Shown here: piece by piece, positions 8,596-17,266 of the stretch | Position numbering within the stretch: position 1 is the first letter of the stretch | Layout: each line of letters starts with the position of its first letter | Assembly: GCF_035920345.1 (NCBI RefSeq) | Contig: NZ_CP109149.1 | Span: forward strand, 1,364,001 to 1,428,000 | DNA: 64,000 nucleotides | Source of the DNA: Nocardia vinacea | GTDB lineage: Bacteria; Actinomycetota; Actinomycetes; Mycobacteriales; Mycobacteriaceae | Reading direction: 5' to 3' | The notes under the pieces: model-generated | Seen by the model: the letters and a program-made list of their open reading frames with translations, nothing else | What the model was told of the DNA's origin: nothing | The model's database searches: none | Program-made: the position numbers and the translations under genes

Positions 8596-8675
8596 ATCGC
8601 CTGCTGACCGGCGGAGGAAATGGCCGTTTCCCGCTACGTTCGATCGGTCCACCTCGGAACTCCGCAGGAGCTGAC

Positions 8676-10208
8676 GTGACCGACACCGCCGATCGTCGGG
8701 AGTCGACCGCCACCGAGGCGCGCCCGCCAATGGCGACCGTGGGCGTCGGTGTCATCGCCGCCGCGTCCGCGGCCGTCTTGGTGTTCTCGACCAGCCGCTA
8801 TGACTACTTCGGCGATGAGCTCTACTTCCTGGCGGCGGGTCGTCGGCCGTCGTTCGGCTATGCCGATCAAGGTCCGGTATTGCCGATGCTGGCGCGGTTG
8901 ATGGATACGATCGCACCCGGAAGCTTTTTTGTGCTGCGGCTACCCGTTGTCGCGCTGACCGTCCTCGGCATCGTGCTGTGCGCGGTGATCGCGCGTGAAC
9001 TCGGCGGCGCAGCGGCGGCCCAGGTGCTCGCCGCCCTCGGCTACGCGACCTCACCGTTTCTGCTGCTCCAAGGCAAAATGCTGACCACCAACGCGGTCGA
9101 CACCGTGCTCTGGGTGATCATTACCTGGCTGGTGGTGCGCTGGGTGCGGACCCGCCGTGATCGCCTGCTGCTGTGCGCTGCACTGGTTACCGCGGTCGAT
9201 ATGCAAGTGAAATGGCTGATTCCGTTCTTCTGGATCGGCGTCGCGGTGAGTTCGCTGATCTTCGGTCCGCGCGAACTGGTGCGGCGGCCGCTACTGTGGC
9301 TCGGCGGTGTCGTCGTGGTCGCGGCGACCGCGCCGTCACTGATCTGGCAGGCGCGCAACAATTGGCCGCAGCTGTCGATGGGCGAGGTAATCAGCGGTGA
9401 ACAGGGCATACTCGGCGGCCGGGTGCTGTTCGTGCCGCTCGCGGTGCTGCTGGCGGGGTATCTGGGAGCGGCACTGTTGGTCTATGGCGGGTGGGCGCTG
9501 CTGTGCAATGCCTCGCTGCGCCCGTACCGGTTCCTCGGTGCGACTCTGCTGATACTCGTCGCCGTCTTCCTGGTGATCGGTGGCCGGATCTACTACGTCG
9601 CCGGCATGTTCGGTGTGGTGATCGCGGCGGGTGCGGTCGGTCTCGTCGGACTCGCGGATCGACTGAATCCCACACCGAAACGCTTGGTCTCAGTGATCGG
9701 TGTGGTGCTCGCCGCCGTCGCCGCGGGCTATGTGCTGTGGTCGACGCCGTGGCGCGATGCCGCGCACGTCGAGCCACCCGCCGATGACGCCGAGGCCGCC
9801 ATCAATATCGGTGTGTACGGTGAATTCGGTTGGCCCGAACTGACTTCCGCCGTCCTCCAGGCCTATGAATCGCTCACCCCGGCCGAAGGTGCCGACGCCG
9901 TCATCGTGACCGACACCTACTGGCAGGCCAGCGCCCTGGACCAATTCGACCGCGATCGCCTGCCACCTATCTACAGTCCGAGCCGCGGTTTCGGCTACTT
10001 CGCCATGCCACCCGACAATGCCTCGGCCGTGATCGCCGTCGGCGTGAACGAAGCCTTCCTGCACTGGGATTTCGACGACGTCGAACCAGTTGCCAAGGTG
10101 GACAGTCGAATCGGCTATCCGGGCAACACCCAGAACGTCACCGTGTGGAAATGTACCGGTCTGCGCCACCCGTGGTCGCAGGTGTGGCCGACCTGGATGC
10201 ACCTGTAG
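8676..10208 (+). CDS. GT39/ArnT-like membrane glycosyltransferase
   Basis: The 510-residue protein is a polytopic membrane protein of the dolichyl/polyprenyl-phosphate mannosyltransferase superfamily. The conserved acidic loop after the first membrane segment is visible (SRYDYFGDELYFLAAGRRPS), followed by GYADQGPVLPMLARL. About ten hydrophobic helices follow, then a soluble C-terminal domain from about residue 370. Such enzymes move a sugar from a polyprenyl-phosphate donor across the membrane onto lipid or protein. GTG 8676 is chosen because GCAGGAG lies 6-12 nt upstream; an in-frame ATG at 8592 lacks such a site. It is probably co-transcribed with the aminotransferase. Confidence 0.87.
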   Translation: MTDTADRRESTATEARPPMATVGVGVIAAASAAVLVFSTSRYDYFGDELYFLAAGRRPSFGYADQGPVLPMLARLMDTIAPGSFFVLRLPVVALTVLGIVLCAVIARELGGAAAAQVLAALGYATSPFLLLQGKMLTTNAVDTVLWVIITWLVVRWVRTRRDRLLLCAALVTAVDMQVKWLIPFFWIGVAVSSLIFGPRELVRRPLLWLGGVVVVAATAPSLIWQARNNWPQLSMGEVISGEQGILGGRVLFVPLAVLLAGYLGAALLVYGGWALLCNASLRPYRFLGATLLILVAVFLVIGGRIYYVAGMFGVVIAAGAVGLVGLADRLNPTPKRLVSVIGVVLAAVAAGYVLWSTPWRDAAHVEPPADDAEAAINIGVYGEFGWPELTSAVLQAYESLTPAEGADAVIVTDTYWQASALDQFDRDRLPPIYSPSRGFGYFAMPPDNASAVIAVGVNEAFLHWDFDDVEPVAKVDSRIGYPGNTQNVTVWKCTGLRHPWSQVWPTWMHL

Positions 10209-10221
10209 GTACGCTGCGACC

Positions 10222-10596
10222 ATGACATCTGGGCAAACCGAGATCTGGCACAACCCGCGGTGCAGCAAGAGCCGCAATGCCACCGCACATCTGGACGAGG
10301 CGGGCGTGGAGTACAAGGTCCGGCGCTACCTCGACGATCCGCCCACGGCGGCGGAATTGCGGACGGTGCTTAAGCGGCTGGGCGCCGAGCCGTGGGATAT
10401 CACCCGCACCGGTGAGCAGATCGCCAAGGATCTGGGTGTATCCGGCTGGGGACGCACCGCCGCGGACCGGGAGCGCTGGATCGAAGCGCTGGCTGCGAAT
10501 CCGCAGCTGATCCAGCGGCCGATCGTGCTCACAGCCGACGGCGGTGCGGTCGTCGCGCGCGATGAGCAGACCTTGGAATCGCTGGACCCTTCGTAG
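10222..10596 (+). CDS. ArsC/Spx-family thioredoxin-fold protein (arsenate reductase-like)
   Basis: The 124-residue protein has the ArsC-type start EIWHNPRCSKSRNA with the nucleophilic Cys at residue 14, and the later RPIVLTADGGAVVARDEQTL segment whose Arg is conserved in glutaredoxin-dependent arsenate reductases. No arsenite pump or ArsR gene is nearby, so arsenate reduction is family-based only; some members (YfgD, Spx) have other roles. It begins 13 nt after the glycosyltransferase stop and is likely in the same transcript. Confidence 0.85.
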   Translation: MTSGQTEIWHNPRCSKSRNATAHLDEAGVEYKVRRYLDDPPTAAELRTVLKRLGAEPWDITRTGEQIAKDLGVSGWGRTAADRERWIEALAANPQLIQRPIVLTADGGAVVARDEQTLESLDPS

Positions 10597-10623
10597 CCGA
10601 AATAGCCGGTAGGGTCGGCATTT

Positions 10624-11304
10624 ATGAAGGTACAACTGCGTCATAGTCCGGCCTCTGCGGTCGCGCGGTGCTTCCTGGCCGGCGGTGAGCCGATGCGGGT
10701 CGAGAGCGGCGCCATGGTCGCGCATTCGGCGGGAGTTTCGTTGCAGGCCAAGGCCGAAGGCGGCATTCTCGCCGGGCTGAAGCGTTCGGTGCTGGCGGGT
10801 GAATCATTTTTCGTCTCGACCTTCACCGCACCGGCGCAGGGCGGCTGGGTGGACGTGGCGCCCGCATTGCCAGGCGACATGCTGAACCTGCAGATCACCC
10901 CCGATCGGCCGTTCTTCATCAGCCGCGGCGGTTGGATCGCGAACTCGCACGGCGTGCAGGTCGAGGGCAAATGGGGCGGTGTTGCGAACCTGTTCGGCGG
11001 CGAGGGCGGCTTCGGTCTGCGCGCGCACGGCGAGGGTGAGGTGGTCGTCGGTGTATTCGGCGCGATCGATGTGATCGATCTGCAGCCCGGCGAGCCGATC
11101 ACCATCGATACCGGCCATGTGGTGGCCTATGACCTGGCCATGAACTTCACCATCCGGCGCGCGGTATCCGGGCGTTCCATCCAGTCGCTGAAGTCGGGCG
11201 AAGGCTTCGTCTTCGACTTCACCGGACCTGGCCGGGTGTTGCTCCAGACCCGCAATCCGGGAGCCTTCGCGGCATGGGCGGGGTCGGTGGCGTCCTCGGG
11301 TTAG
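10624..11304 (+). CDS. AIM24/TIGR00266 family protein
   Basis: The 226-residue, beta-rich protein matches the AIM24 family: GGEPMRVESGAMVAHSAGVS near the start, GGILAGLKRSVLAGESFFVS in the middle, and late FDFTGPGRVLLQTRNPGAF. AIM24 members form trimeric barrels related to TRAP; the bacterial function is not established. It follows the ArsC-like gene by 27 nt in the same direction. Confidence 0.9.
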   Translation: MKVQLRHSPASAVARCFLAGGEPMRVESGAMVAHSAGVSLQAKAEGGILAGLKRSVLAGESFFVSTFTAPAQGGWVDVAPALPGDMLNLQITPDRPFFISRGGWIANSHGVQVEGKWGGVANLFGGEGGFGLRAHGEGEVVVGVFGAIDVIDLQPGEPITIDTGHVVAYDLAMNFTIRRAVSGRSIQSLKSGEGFVFDFTGPGRVLLQTRNPGAFAAWAGSVASSG

Positions 11305-11391
11305 TCACCGGTTTTCACGGCTCTCTTACCTGCTGGACACGTAGCTCGTGCAGAATGCAACTTTCATATCGGGTCCAGCAAGGGAATGTAC

Positions 11392-11463
11392 ATGGAGCTC
11401 CTCGAAGTCGTCGCGAACCTCTTCACCCAGGTCATGGGTGCTATGAGCGGTAGCGCCGCCTGA
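11392..11463 (+). CDS. Possible 23-residue amphipathic peptide
   Basis: ATG 11392 opens a 23-codon frame, MELLEVVANLFTQVMGAMSG ending SAA, with AAGGGA 7-12 nt upstream. The peptide is hydrophobic and helical in character. A strong hairpin follows 13 nt after the stop, as expected for a short transcription unit. This arrangement argues for expression, but the frame is very short and may be coincidental. Confidence 0.4.
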   Translation: MELLEVVANLFTQVMGAMSGSAA

Positions 11464-11476
11464 CAGAACGCAGGCT

Positions 11477-11513
11477 CATCGGCCCATCAGGTCCTCGACC
11501 TGGTGGGCCGATG
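11477..11513. terminator. Strong hairpin between convergent units (bidirectional terminator)
   Basis: CATCGGCCCA-T-CAGGT is followed by a 5-nt loop and then ACCTG-G-TGGGCCGATG, a stem of 15 paired bases with one mismatch. It separates the plus-strand unit ending at 11463 from the minus-strand Nudix gene ending at 11519. No long T tract follows, which is common in actinobacteria. Confidence 0.8.
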
Positions 11514-11518
11514 GCGTT

Positions 11519-12052
11519 TCAAGCCAGCAGCTGGTCGGTGAGGATGCGGGTGTCGGGGACGAACGGCCAGGTCGGGTCGGCCAGATGTGCGCGCAGTTCG
11601 GCATCGGTCCACCACCAGCCGTCCACGATCTCCTCGGGCTGGTGCCGGATGGGCCCGTCGTAGCGCAACTCGTAGGCGAACAGATGGCAGCGCATCGGCG
11701 TGCCCTGCCAGCTGCCGTCCCAGGACGCGCTGGCCCGCAGGGGGAGCGGTGGTGCGTCGGCGGGCAGGACGATGCCGAGTTCCTCGGCGAGTTCACGGAC
11801 CGCGGTCTGCGCCGGGGTCTCGCCGGGATCGACGACACCACCAGCAAGGCAGTCGTACATACCGGCGAAGACCATCTTGGTATCGGTGCGACGGTGCACA
11901 TAGACGCGTTCGCCGTCGCCGGAGCGAACGAGCACACCCGCACTGGCATGCCAGATACCGTCGCGATAGACGGTGGCCCGGTCGGCCGTGCCGATTTCGC
12001 AGCCCGCGGCGTCATAGACCGCGATCATCTCCGACTGAGGGTGCACGAACAC
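11519..12052 (-). CDS. Nudix hydrolase
   Basis: The approximately 177-residue protein contains a complete Nudix box, GGVVDPGETPAQTAVRELAE then ELGI, matching Gx5Ex7REUxEExGU. Upstream is WHASAGVLVRSGDGERVYVH, and downstream is WWWTDAELRAHLADPTWPFV. The layout resembles YfcD/IPP-isomerase-like Nudix proteins that hydrolyse a nucleoside-diphosphate-linked substrate; the substrate is unknown. The start is uncertain: GTG 12052, GTG 12046 and ATG 12028 are all in frame and none has a good ribosome binding site. Confidence 0.85.
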   Translation of the reverse strand: MFVHPQSEMIAVYDAAGCEIGTADRATVYRDGIWHASAGVLVRSGDGERVYVHRRTDTKMVFAGMYDCLAGGVVDPGETPAQTAVRELAEELGIVLPADAPPLPLRASASWDGSWQGTPMRCHLFAYELRYDGPIRHQPEEIVDGWWWTDAELRAHLADPTWPFVPDTRILTDQLLA

Positions 12053-12256
12053 CGGTCGAGAGTAACCTGATCTCCGCACGCAGTACCGCCCACGGCAAAT
12101 GACTGCGAATCCGCTTGCTCGGGTAGTCATTACGCCGTGCGGGTTGGCGTCACCGGGGTACGGACAGTCGTGGTCAGCGTCACGTGGTCCTCGTCCCGCG
12201 TGATCCGGTAATGGCAGTGACCTGACACCGCTCTGAACCGGCTTCACCGCCACAGC

Positions 12257-13252
12257 TCAGACCCGGTCTCGGTCCATTCCAGGCTGTGGAGCGACGTAGG
12301 TGGCGGCCGCGCGGCGGAACCAGCGTTCCCGTGACCGCAATGCCCGCCGGCTCACCTCGGCGCGCGGCACCAGCCGGTCGAAGCCGTGCCAGCAACCCGG
12401 GTAAACCTCGAAGTCCACCGGCACCCCACACGCACGCAAACCATCCACATAAGCGACTGTCTCGTCCAGGAACGGCTCGAGTTCGCCGACGTAGGTGAAA
12501 GTGGGTGGCAGGCCCCGCAGATCGATTGCGCGGGCGGGCGCGGCATATATCGGAACACGTTGTGTCCCATACAGATCGCGCAGATACAGCTTCCATGCGG
12601 TCACCAAAGTGACGGTATCGAGCATTGGGGCGTCATTGTCACACGAGGAGGCAGTGCACACCCGGTCATCGATCATCGGGTAGATCGGCATCTGGAAGGC
12701 TATATTCACCTCACCGCGGTCCCGGGCGAGCAGTGTCAGCGCCGCCGTCAGTCCGCCGCCCGCACTCTCGCCCGCCACGACCAGCTGATCCGGACGAATG
12801 CCGAGCCGAAACGCGTTGTCGCGCATCCAGATCAGCGCGGTGTAGCAATCGTCCAGAGCCGCGGGATACGGCTGGTCGACGCTGCGTCGATAGTCCGGGG
12901 CGAGGATGACACATCCGGTCTTGACGACCATCCGGCGATAGACCGCGACATCCTGTTCGGGCCGTCCGAGGAAGTAGCCGCCGCCATGCAGCCAGAGCAC
13001 GCCGGTGGCGGCGGGGGCCGGTTCGAGCGGCGAGTAGATCAGCATCCGCAGCCGGGTGCCATCGCCTCGCTCGATGCCGACCTGTCGCACCCGCATCGTT
13101 CTCGACACACCGATGCGTGCCAGCGGCGCCACCGCGTCGACGAGCTTGGCCGTGCGCCGTAATCGCCGTTCATCGTGCGAGGACATCAATCGGCGAATCC
13201 ACACGCCGGTGCGCCGCAATTGCTTGTCGATCATCGCGTCGCTGATTTTCAT
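12257..13252 (-). CDS. HSL-family alpha/beta hydrolase (esterase/lipase)
   Basis: The 331-residue protein has the oxyanion motif HGGGY (residues 89-93), the nucleophile GESAGG with Ser163, and a late acid/His pair in GELEPFLDE and CWHGFD. These define the hormone-sensitive-lipase (family IV, Lip-N/LipH-like) esterases of actinobacteria, which cleave short acyl esters in the cytoplasm. ATG 13252 follows GGGAGG. It is divergent from a GMC oxidoreductase at 13462, and the shared intergenic DNA contains two copies of the cluster-wide TGTCC operator. Confidence 0.9.
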   Translation of the reverse strand: MKISDAMIDKQLRRTGVWIRRLMSSHDERRLRRTAKLVDAVAPLARIGVSRTMRVRQVGIERGDGTRLRMLIYSPLEPAPAATGVLWLHGGGYFLGRPEQDVAVYRRMVVKTGCVILAPDYRRSVDQPYPAALDDCYTALIWMRDNAFRLGIRPDQLVVAGESAGGGLTAALTLLARDRGEVNIAFQMPIYPMIDDRVCTASSCDNDAPMLDTVTLVTAWKLYLRDLYGTQRVPIYAAPARAIDLRGLPPTFTYVGELEPFLDETVAYVDGLRACGVPVDFEVYPGCWHGFDRLVPRAEVSRRALRSRERWFRRAAATYVAPQPGMDRDRV

Positions 13253-13303
13253 GCCGAACCTCCCGAAGGTGCGGTGACGCTATCACAAAAGCGGAACCTT
13301 CTA

Positions 13304-13320
13304 CGAACACCTGTCCAGAC
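13304..13320. promoter_or_regulatory. Operator copy upstream of esterase/GMC pair (no -10 geometry)
   Basis: CGAACACCTGTCCAGAC is identical to the aldA operator (50519-50535) over 17 bp, and the identity continues by one further base. It lies about 50 bp upstream of the esterase start on the other strand and about 90 bp upstream of the second site at 13393. It may serve the esterase promoter or act as an auxiliary site. Confidence 0.6.
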
Positions 13321-13392
13321 AGTTGATCTGTCGATGTGGGCTCGATCGGTCCTGTTCACAAGCACAGTGTTGATTTGGAAGTCTGTTCGGAA

Positions 13393-13414
13393 TAGCATCC
13401 AGACACGTGTCCTG
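13393..13414 (+). promoter_or_regulatory. Promoter/operator of GMC oxidoreductase with TAGCAT-N8-GTGTCC geometry
   Basis: TAGCAT (13393-13398) is followed by CCAGACAC and then GTGTCC at 13407. The AGACA-CG-TGTCC inverted repeat spans 13401-13412. This is the same layout as at the two TetR genes, the P450s and the SDR at 56890. Here the NTG triplet opens only a two-codon frame (GTG TCC TGA). The predicted mRNA would have a leader of about 55 nt before ATG 13462. Confidence 0.65.
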
Positions 13415-13461
13415 AAACGTATTCCGCTCGATCAGGACGTGAGTAGCAGACAGGCGAAATC

Positions 13462-15075
13462 ATGACCGAAGCCGACTACATCGTCGTAGGCGCGGGCAGC
13501 GCCGGCGCCGTCATCGCGGGCCGACTGGCCGAGCACGGCGCCAACGTGATCCTGCTGGAGGCGGGACGCGCGGACAACACCCGACTGGTCTCCAGCCCCG
13601 GGCTGGTCACGATGGTCCACACCATTCCGGCGCTCAAAAAACGAGTGTGCTGGAAGCAGTACTCGATCCCGCAGAAGCACGCCAACGACCGCACGATCCC
13701 CATGACCCGCGGCAAGGTGCTCGGCGGCTCGAGCTCGGTGAACGGCATGCTTTACGTCCGCGGAAATCGAGCAAACTTCGATTCTTGGGCAGCGCAAGGT
13801 AATACCGGCTGGACCTACGAGGAGATCCTGCCCGCCTATAAGCGCCTCGAGAACTGGGAGGGCGGCCCCGACGCCTATCGCGGCGCCGGAGGACCCATCC
13901 AAGTCACCCGCCAGAAGGACCTCACCCCGATCGGCGAAGAGTTCATGACCGCAGCGTCCGAAACGCTCGGGACACCGATTATCGAGGACTACAACGGCGA
14001 ATCGCAGGAAGGCATCTCGATCTTCCAGCAGAGTGTCTGCAATGGCTTGCGCTACAGCTCTTCTCGCGCATTCATCACCGAACGGCCGAATGCGGGCCTG
14101 CAGGTCATCACGCGGGTCCACGTGACCCGCATCGTCATCGAGAACGGCCGCGCCACCGGCGTCGAAATCCAGGAGAACAACGGCGCGCGCCGAATCGTCC
14201 ACGCCGGCAAGGAGATCATCGTTTCCGGCGGCGTGATCGGCTCGCCGCAACTGCTCATGCTCTCTGGCGTCGGCCCGGCAGCACACCTTCGTGAACTCGG
14301 AATCACCGTGCACGCGGATCTACCGGTAGGCCAGAACCTGCACGATCACATGTTCGTGCCCATGACCTACATTTCAAAGAAAGCCATCCACCGCGGCATA
14401 CCCACGTATTTCGCCCGCGCGCTCCTGCGCGAACTGCGCCGTCCGGACAGTTCCTGGATGGGTCGCACCGTGTTCGAGGCCGTCGGCTTCGTCAAGACCA
14501 AATTCGCCGAGGCCGGTTACCCGGATATGCAGCTGCACAGTCTGCCGTGGAACTATCCGGTGCCCAATCAGGACGAGGACAAGATGTACCTGGTGGAGCG
14601 CCGCCCCGCACTGACGGTACTGCCCAGCCTGATCTATCCGAAGAGCCGTGGTGAGCTGAAATTGGCATCGACGGATCCCTTTGCCGCGCCGCTCATCGAC
14701 CCCGGCTATCTGAGCGATCCCCGCGATACCGAATTCCTGATCGAAGGCATCAGGACCGTCCGGGAGATCATGGCGCACAAGAGTATTGCCGGTGACCTCG
14801 TCGAGGAGCACACGCCCGGTAGGGAACTGATGGACGAGTCCGCGCTGCGGCGGGAACTGCCCAACCGGGTGCATTCGATCTATCACCCGGTCGGCACCTG
14901 CCGCATGGGCGTCGATGAGGCGGCCGTGGTCGACCCCGCGCTGAAGGTACGCGGCATAGAAGGGCTACGGGTCGCTGACGCTTCGATCATGCCGAGCATC
15001 ACGGGCGGCAATACCAACGCACCGTCGCTCATGATCGGTGAGAAGTGCGCGGAGATACTCGGCACCGTCGGCTAA
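13462..15075 (+). CDS. GMC-family FAD-dependent oxidoreductase (choline/alcohol dehydrogenase-like)
   Basis: The 537-residue protein starts with the FAD-binding motif DYIVVGAGSAGAVIAGRLAE and contains both GMC signatures: GKVLGGSSSVNGMLYVRGNR near residue 80-100 and SGGVIGSPQLLMLSGVGPA near 255. The C-terminal active-site segments are SIYHPVGTCRMGVDEAAVVD (catalytic His) and ITGGNTNAPSLMIGEKCA (Asn). Such enzymes oxidise primary or secondary alcohols, including choline, polyethylene glycol and terpenoid alcohols; the substrate here is unknown. Its promoter carries the operator shared with the P450 and mce units, suggesting a role in the same oxidation pathway. Confidence 0.92.
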   Translation: MTEADYIVVGAGSAGAVIAGRLAEHGANVILLEAGRADNTRLVSSPGLVTMVHTIPALKKRVCWKQYSIPQKHANDRTIPMTRGKVLGGSSSVNGMLYVRGNRANFDSWAAQGNTGWTYEEILPAYKRLENWEGGPDAYRGAGGPIQVTRQKDLTPIGEEFMTAASETLGTPIIEDYNGESQEGISIFQQSVCNGLRYSSSRAFITERPNAGLQVITRVHVTRIVIENGRATGVEIQENNGARRIVHAGKEIIVSGGVIGSPQLLMLSGVGPAAHLRELGITVHADLPVGQNLHDHMFVPMTYISKKAIHRGIPTYFARALLRELRRPDSSWMGRTVFEAVGFVKTKFAEAGYPDMQLHSLPWNYPVPNQDEDKMYLVERRPALTVLPSLIYPKSRGELKLASTDPFAAPLIDPGYLSDPRDTEFLIEGIRTVREIMAHKSIAGDLVEEHTPGRELMDESALRRELPNRVHSIYHPVGTCRMGVDEAAVVDPALKVRGIEGLRVADASIMPSITGGNTNAPSLMIGEKCAEILGTVG

Positions 15076-15084
15076 TGCCTGTGG

Positions 15085-15110
15085 CCCTGCTGATATTCAC
15101 TCCAGCAGGG
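15085..15110 (+). terminator. Hairpin after GMC oxidoreductase
   Basis: CCCTGCTG at 15085-15092 pairs with CAGCAGGG at 15103-15110, 9 nt after the GMC stop, and is followed by AAAAGGG. The stem is 8 bp with a 10-nt loop, so it is a moderate terminator candidate. Confidence 0.4.
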
Positions 15111-15327
15111 AAAAGGGTGGCCCTCCAGAACCCGCGATCGTCGATCGAGAGACGTCAGCTTCTCCCATCCCGGAACGCGAGTCGCCAACCGGCGGAAGTC
15201 GGCAACCACCGCCGATCCTACGTCGAGGTCTATCCGCTGCGAGCACCGTCGGGAGGGGCGGATCACCGAATCGGTTCCACGCCGTCGCTCAGGAGGGCCA
15301 ACCGGTCGTGCCTGCATAGATGGCCCT

Positions 15328-15582
15328 ATGCCCGGTGCACAGCGATTCCGTGTCACGACTATCGCCGAGGACGCCTCGGTTACTCATCTCGAGCTGTTCT
15401 TCGATTTGGTGATCGTTTTCGCGTTCACCATGGTCACCGACATGGCCGCGCACGAGACCACGGCGATCAACCTGTTGCGGGCCGTTATGACCTGGAGATC
15501 ATCATTTAGATCGATTGACCAGGTGCTTCGGGCGCTGTTGAATAGGGCTGCTATAGCTCATCGACCGTATAGGCCGCAATGA
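15328..15582 (+). pseudogene. ltrA-like gene, N-terminal fragment
   Basis: The first 55 residues (VTTIAEDASVTHLELFFDLV, IVFAFTMVTDMAAHETTA) match the start of low-temperature-requirement A (LtrA) membrane proteins, whose hallmark is LELFFDLVFVFA. Similarity stops near 15495 and the frame ends after about 84 codons, whereas LtrA proteins are about 370-400 residues. The rest is missing, and the following XRE gene starts at 15579, so a deletion or insertion has joined the two. Confidence 0.75.
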
Positions 15583-16889
15583 TTGTCAAGGAGTGGACCG
15601 GACCCGAGGTCCAAGCGCTGAGAAGGATCGCGCTGCGCGAAACACAGGAGGAATTCGCCGAAACCACGGGCTTTTCGGTGCACGCGGTCCGGAAATGGGA
15701 GAAGGCCACTCAACCCTTGCGCGGCCGGGCAGCGGAAGCGATGGACACGGTGCTCAGCCGTCTCGACGAGCGACAACGGGAGCGGTTCCGGGCCCCCGGG
15801 TGGGTGGATGCCGTGAACGAACCGGCGATCCAAGGCTCGAATGCGTCTGTGGTTACCAGCGCAACAGATAACAACGGGCTTGCCGGCGATGCCGGGAGGT
15901 CTACCGAATTCGCCGAATGGGCCGGCAATAGCCGGCCGGACCAACTGACAGTTGACGCGCTGGCATACGAATTGGCCGGGATCGCACAGCGGTTCGTCCA
16001 CGGCTCGCCGCAGCCGCTGCTGTCAGAGCTGTCGTTTGTCCGTGACCGGGTACGCGCGGCACTACAGGCGGGACCACCTCCGCAACGTGCAAGTGAGTTG
16101 TTGTTTCTGGGTGGGCTGGCGATCGAACTCCTCGCTCAAATAACCGGCATTCTCGGCGCCACGATCGTGGCCATGCAGCACGCGCTCGCGGCCGAATCGT
16201 TGGCCGAGCGAGCCGGTCACCGGGACTTACGAGCATGGGTCATCGGTACGAAGGCGCTGATCGCCGAGTGGAGCGGAAACCTTCCGTCGGCCCTGGCCTT
16301 CGCGCGAGAAGCCGCGGCGTACGCCCCCGCCGGGCATCAGCGGATCCGGCTGGCAGCCCTCGAGGCGCGGTGTGCGGCCCGGACGGGCCAGCGCCAGGCC
16401 GCCGAATCGGCGATAGCGCGGGCCCTGCGTGCTTTCGAGGCCGGACTCACCGGCGCGGACGCGGTCGCGCAGTTCGGTGGGGTACTGCACTTCCGACCCG
16501 CGAAGATGGCGTGCTACATCGGTACGACCTACCGAATCCTCGGTGATCACCGAAATGCCGAGTTGTTCGCGCTCGGTGCCGTGCAGGGGTATTGCACCGG
16601 CCCGGCCCACGAACGCTCCTACGGCCATGAAGCAGTAGCTCGAGCCGACGTAGCGATCATCCGCATCGAACGTGGCGCGCTCGACAGTGCCGACGAGGTC
16701 CTCGCACCCGTATTCGACTTGCCCGAGAGCCAACGCGTTCCCCGCGTCATCGAAAGCATGCGCACCGTCCAGAAGTCGTTGCATACCAGGGGCGATGTGA
16801 ACGGTGCGACAGTCGGAGCCCTCGGCGCACGCATCGACAGGTTCACCGCAACCGATGTGCTGCGACTGGAGCGCTCGATTGCCTGCTGA
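15579..16889 (+). CDS. XRE-type helix-turn-helix protein with TPR-like C-terminal region
   Basis: The 436-residue protein starts with a helix-turn-helix (LRRIALRETQEEFAETTGFS, VHAVRKWEKATQ). About 320 residues of alpha-helical repeats follow, with TPR-like spacing (QHALAAESLAERAGHRDLRA, IAEWSGNLPSALAFAREAAA). This architecture is common in actinobacterial XRE regulators that pair with small effector genes. No ribosome binding site precedes ATG 15579; TATAGG ends 5 nt before it. The start lies in DNA fused to the ltrA remnant. Confidence 0.8.
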   Translation: MIVKEWTGPEVQALRRIALRETQEEFAETTGFSVHAVRKWEKATQPLRGRAAEAMDTVLSRLDERQRERFRAPGWVDAVNEPAIQGSNASVVTSATDNNGLAGDAGRSTEFAEWAGNSRPDQLTVDALAYELAGIAQRFVHGSPQPLLSELSFVRDRVRAALQAGPPPQRASELLFLGGLAIELLAQITGILGATIVAMQHALAAESLAERAGHRDLRAWVIGTKALIAEWSGNLPSALAFAREAAAYAPAGHQRIRLAALEARCAARTGQRQAAESAIARALRAFEAGLTGADAVAQFGGVLHFRPAKMACYIGTTYRILGDHRNAELFALGAVQGYCTGPAHERSYGHEAVARADVAIIRIERGALDSADEVLAPVFDLPESQRVPRVIESMRTVQKSLHTRGDVNGATVGALGARIDRFTATDVLRLERSIAC

Positions 16890-16946
16890 CATCGCCGATG
16901 TCAGCCTGGCAGCGGGTGAGCCTGGGCCGACATTGCTCGGTCTACA

Positions 16947-16966
16947 GTCCGAAGCGCTTGGGCTGC
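16947..16966 (+). repeat. Copy 1 of a 20-bp exact dispersed repeat
   Basis: GTCCGAAGCGCTTGGGCTGC recurs exactly at 59472-59491. The centre AAGCGCTT is palindromic. The copy lies in the 377-bp stretch between the XRE/TPR gene and the DUF4254 gene, which otherwise contains only the likely promoter of the latter. Confidence 0.65.
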
Positions 16967-17266
16967 CCTAGAAAAACCCCGCGCCGCACCCCGTACCGTC
17001 CGCGTAACCGAAATGGCCGCGTGCGGGTTGTCCGACTTGGGTACCGCCAGGACGGTATGTAGCGGAAATGTGCGACTTTCGGATCAGTTACGGCGCTTTG
17101 CTGGACACGGTCGCTCGGCAAAGCTGGAAACGCACCCGGAGTGGCAGCCGCTGAGGTCGGTACCCGTCTCCGCAGGCGTGTACAGCGGTATCGCCAGAAC
17201 CGTTACACGGCAATCCAATCCACCGTGTCTGGTCGCCACGCCGGGTGCACCTACCAGGAGGCGCCC

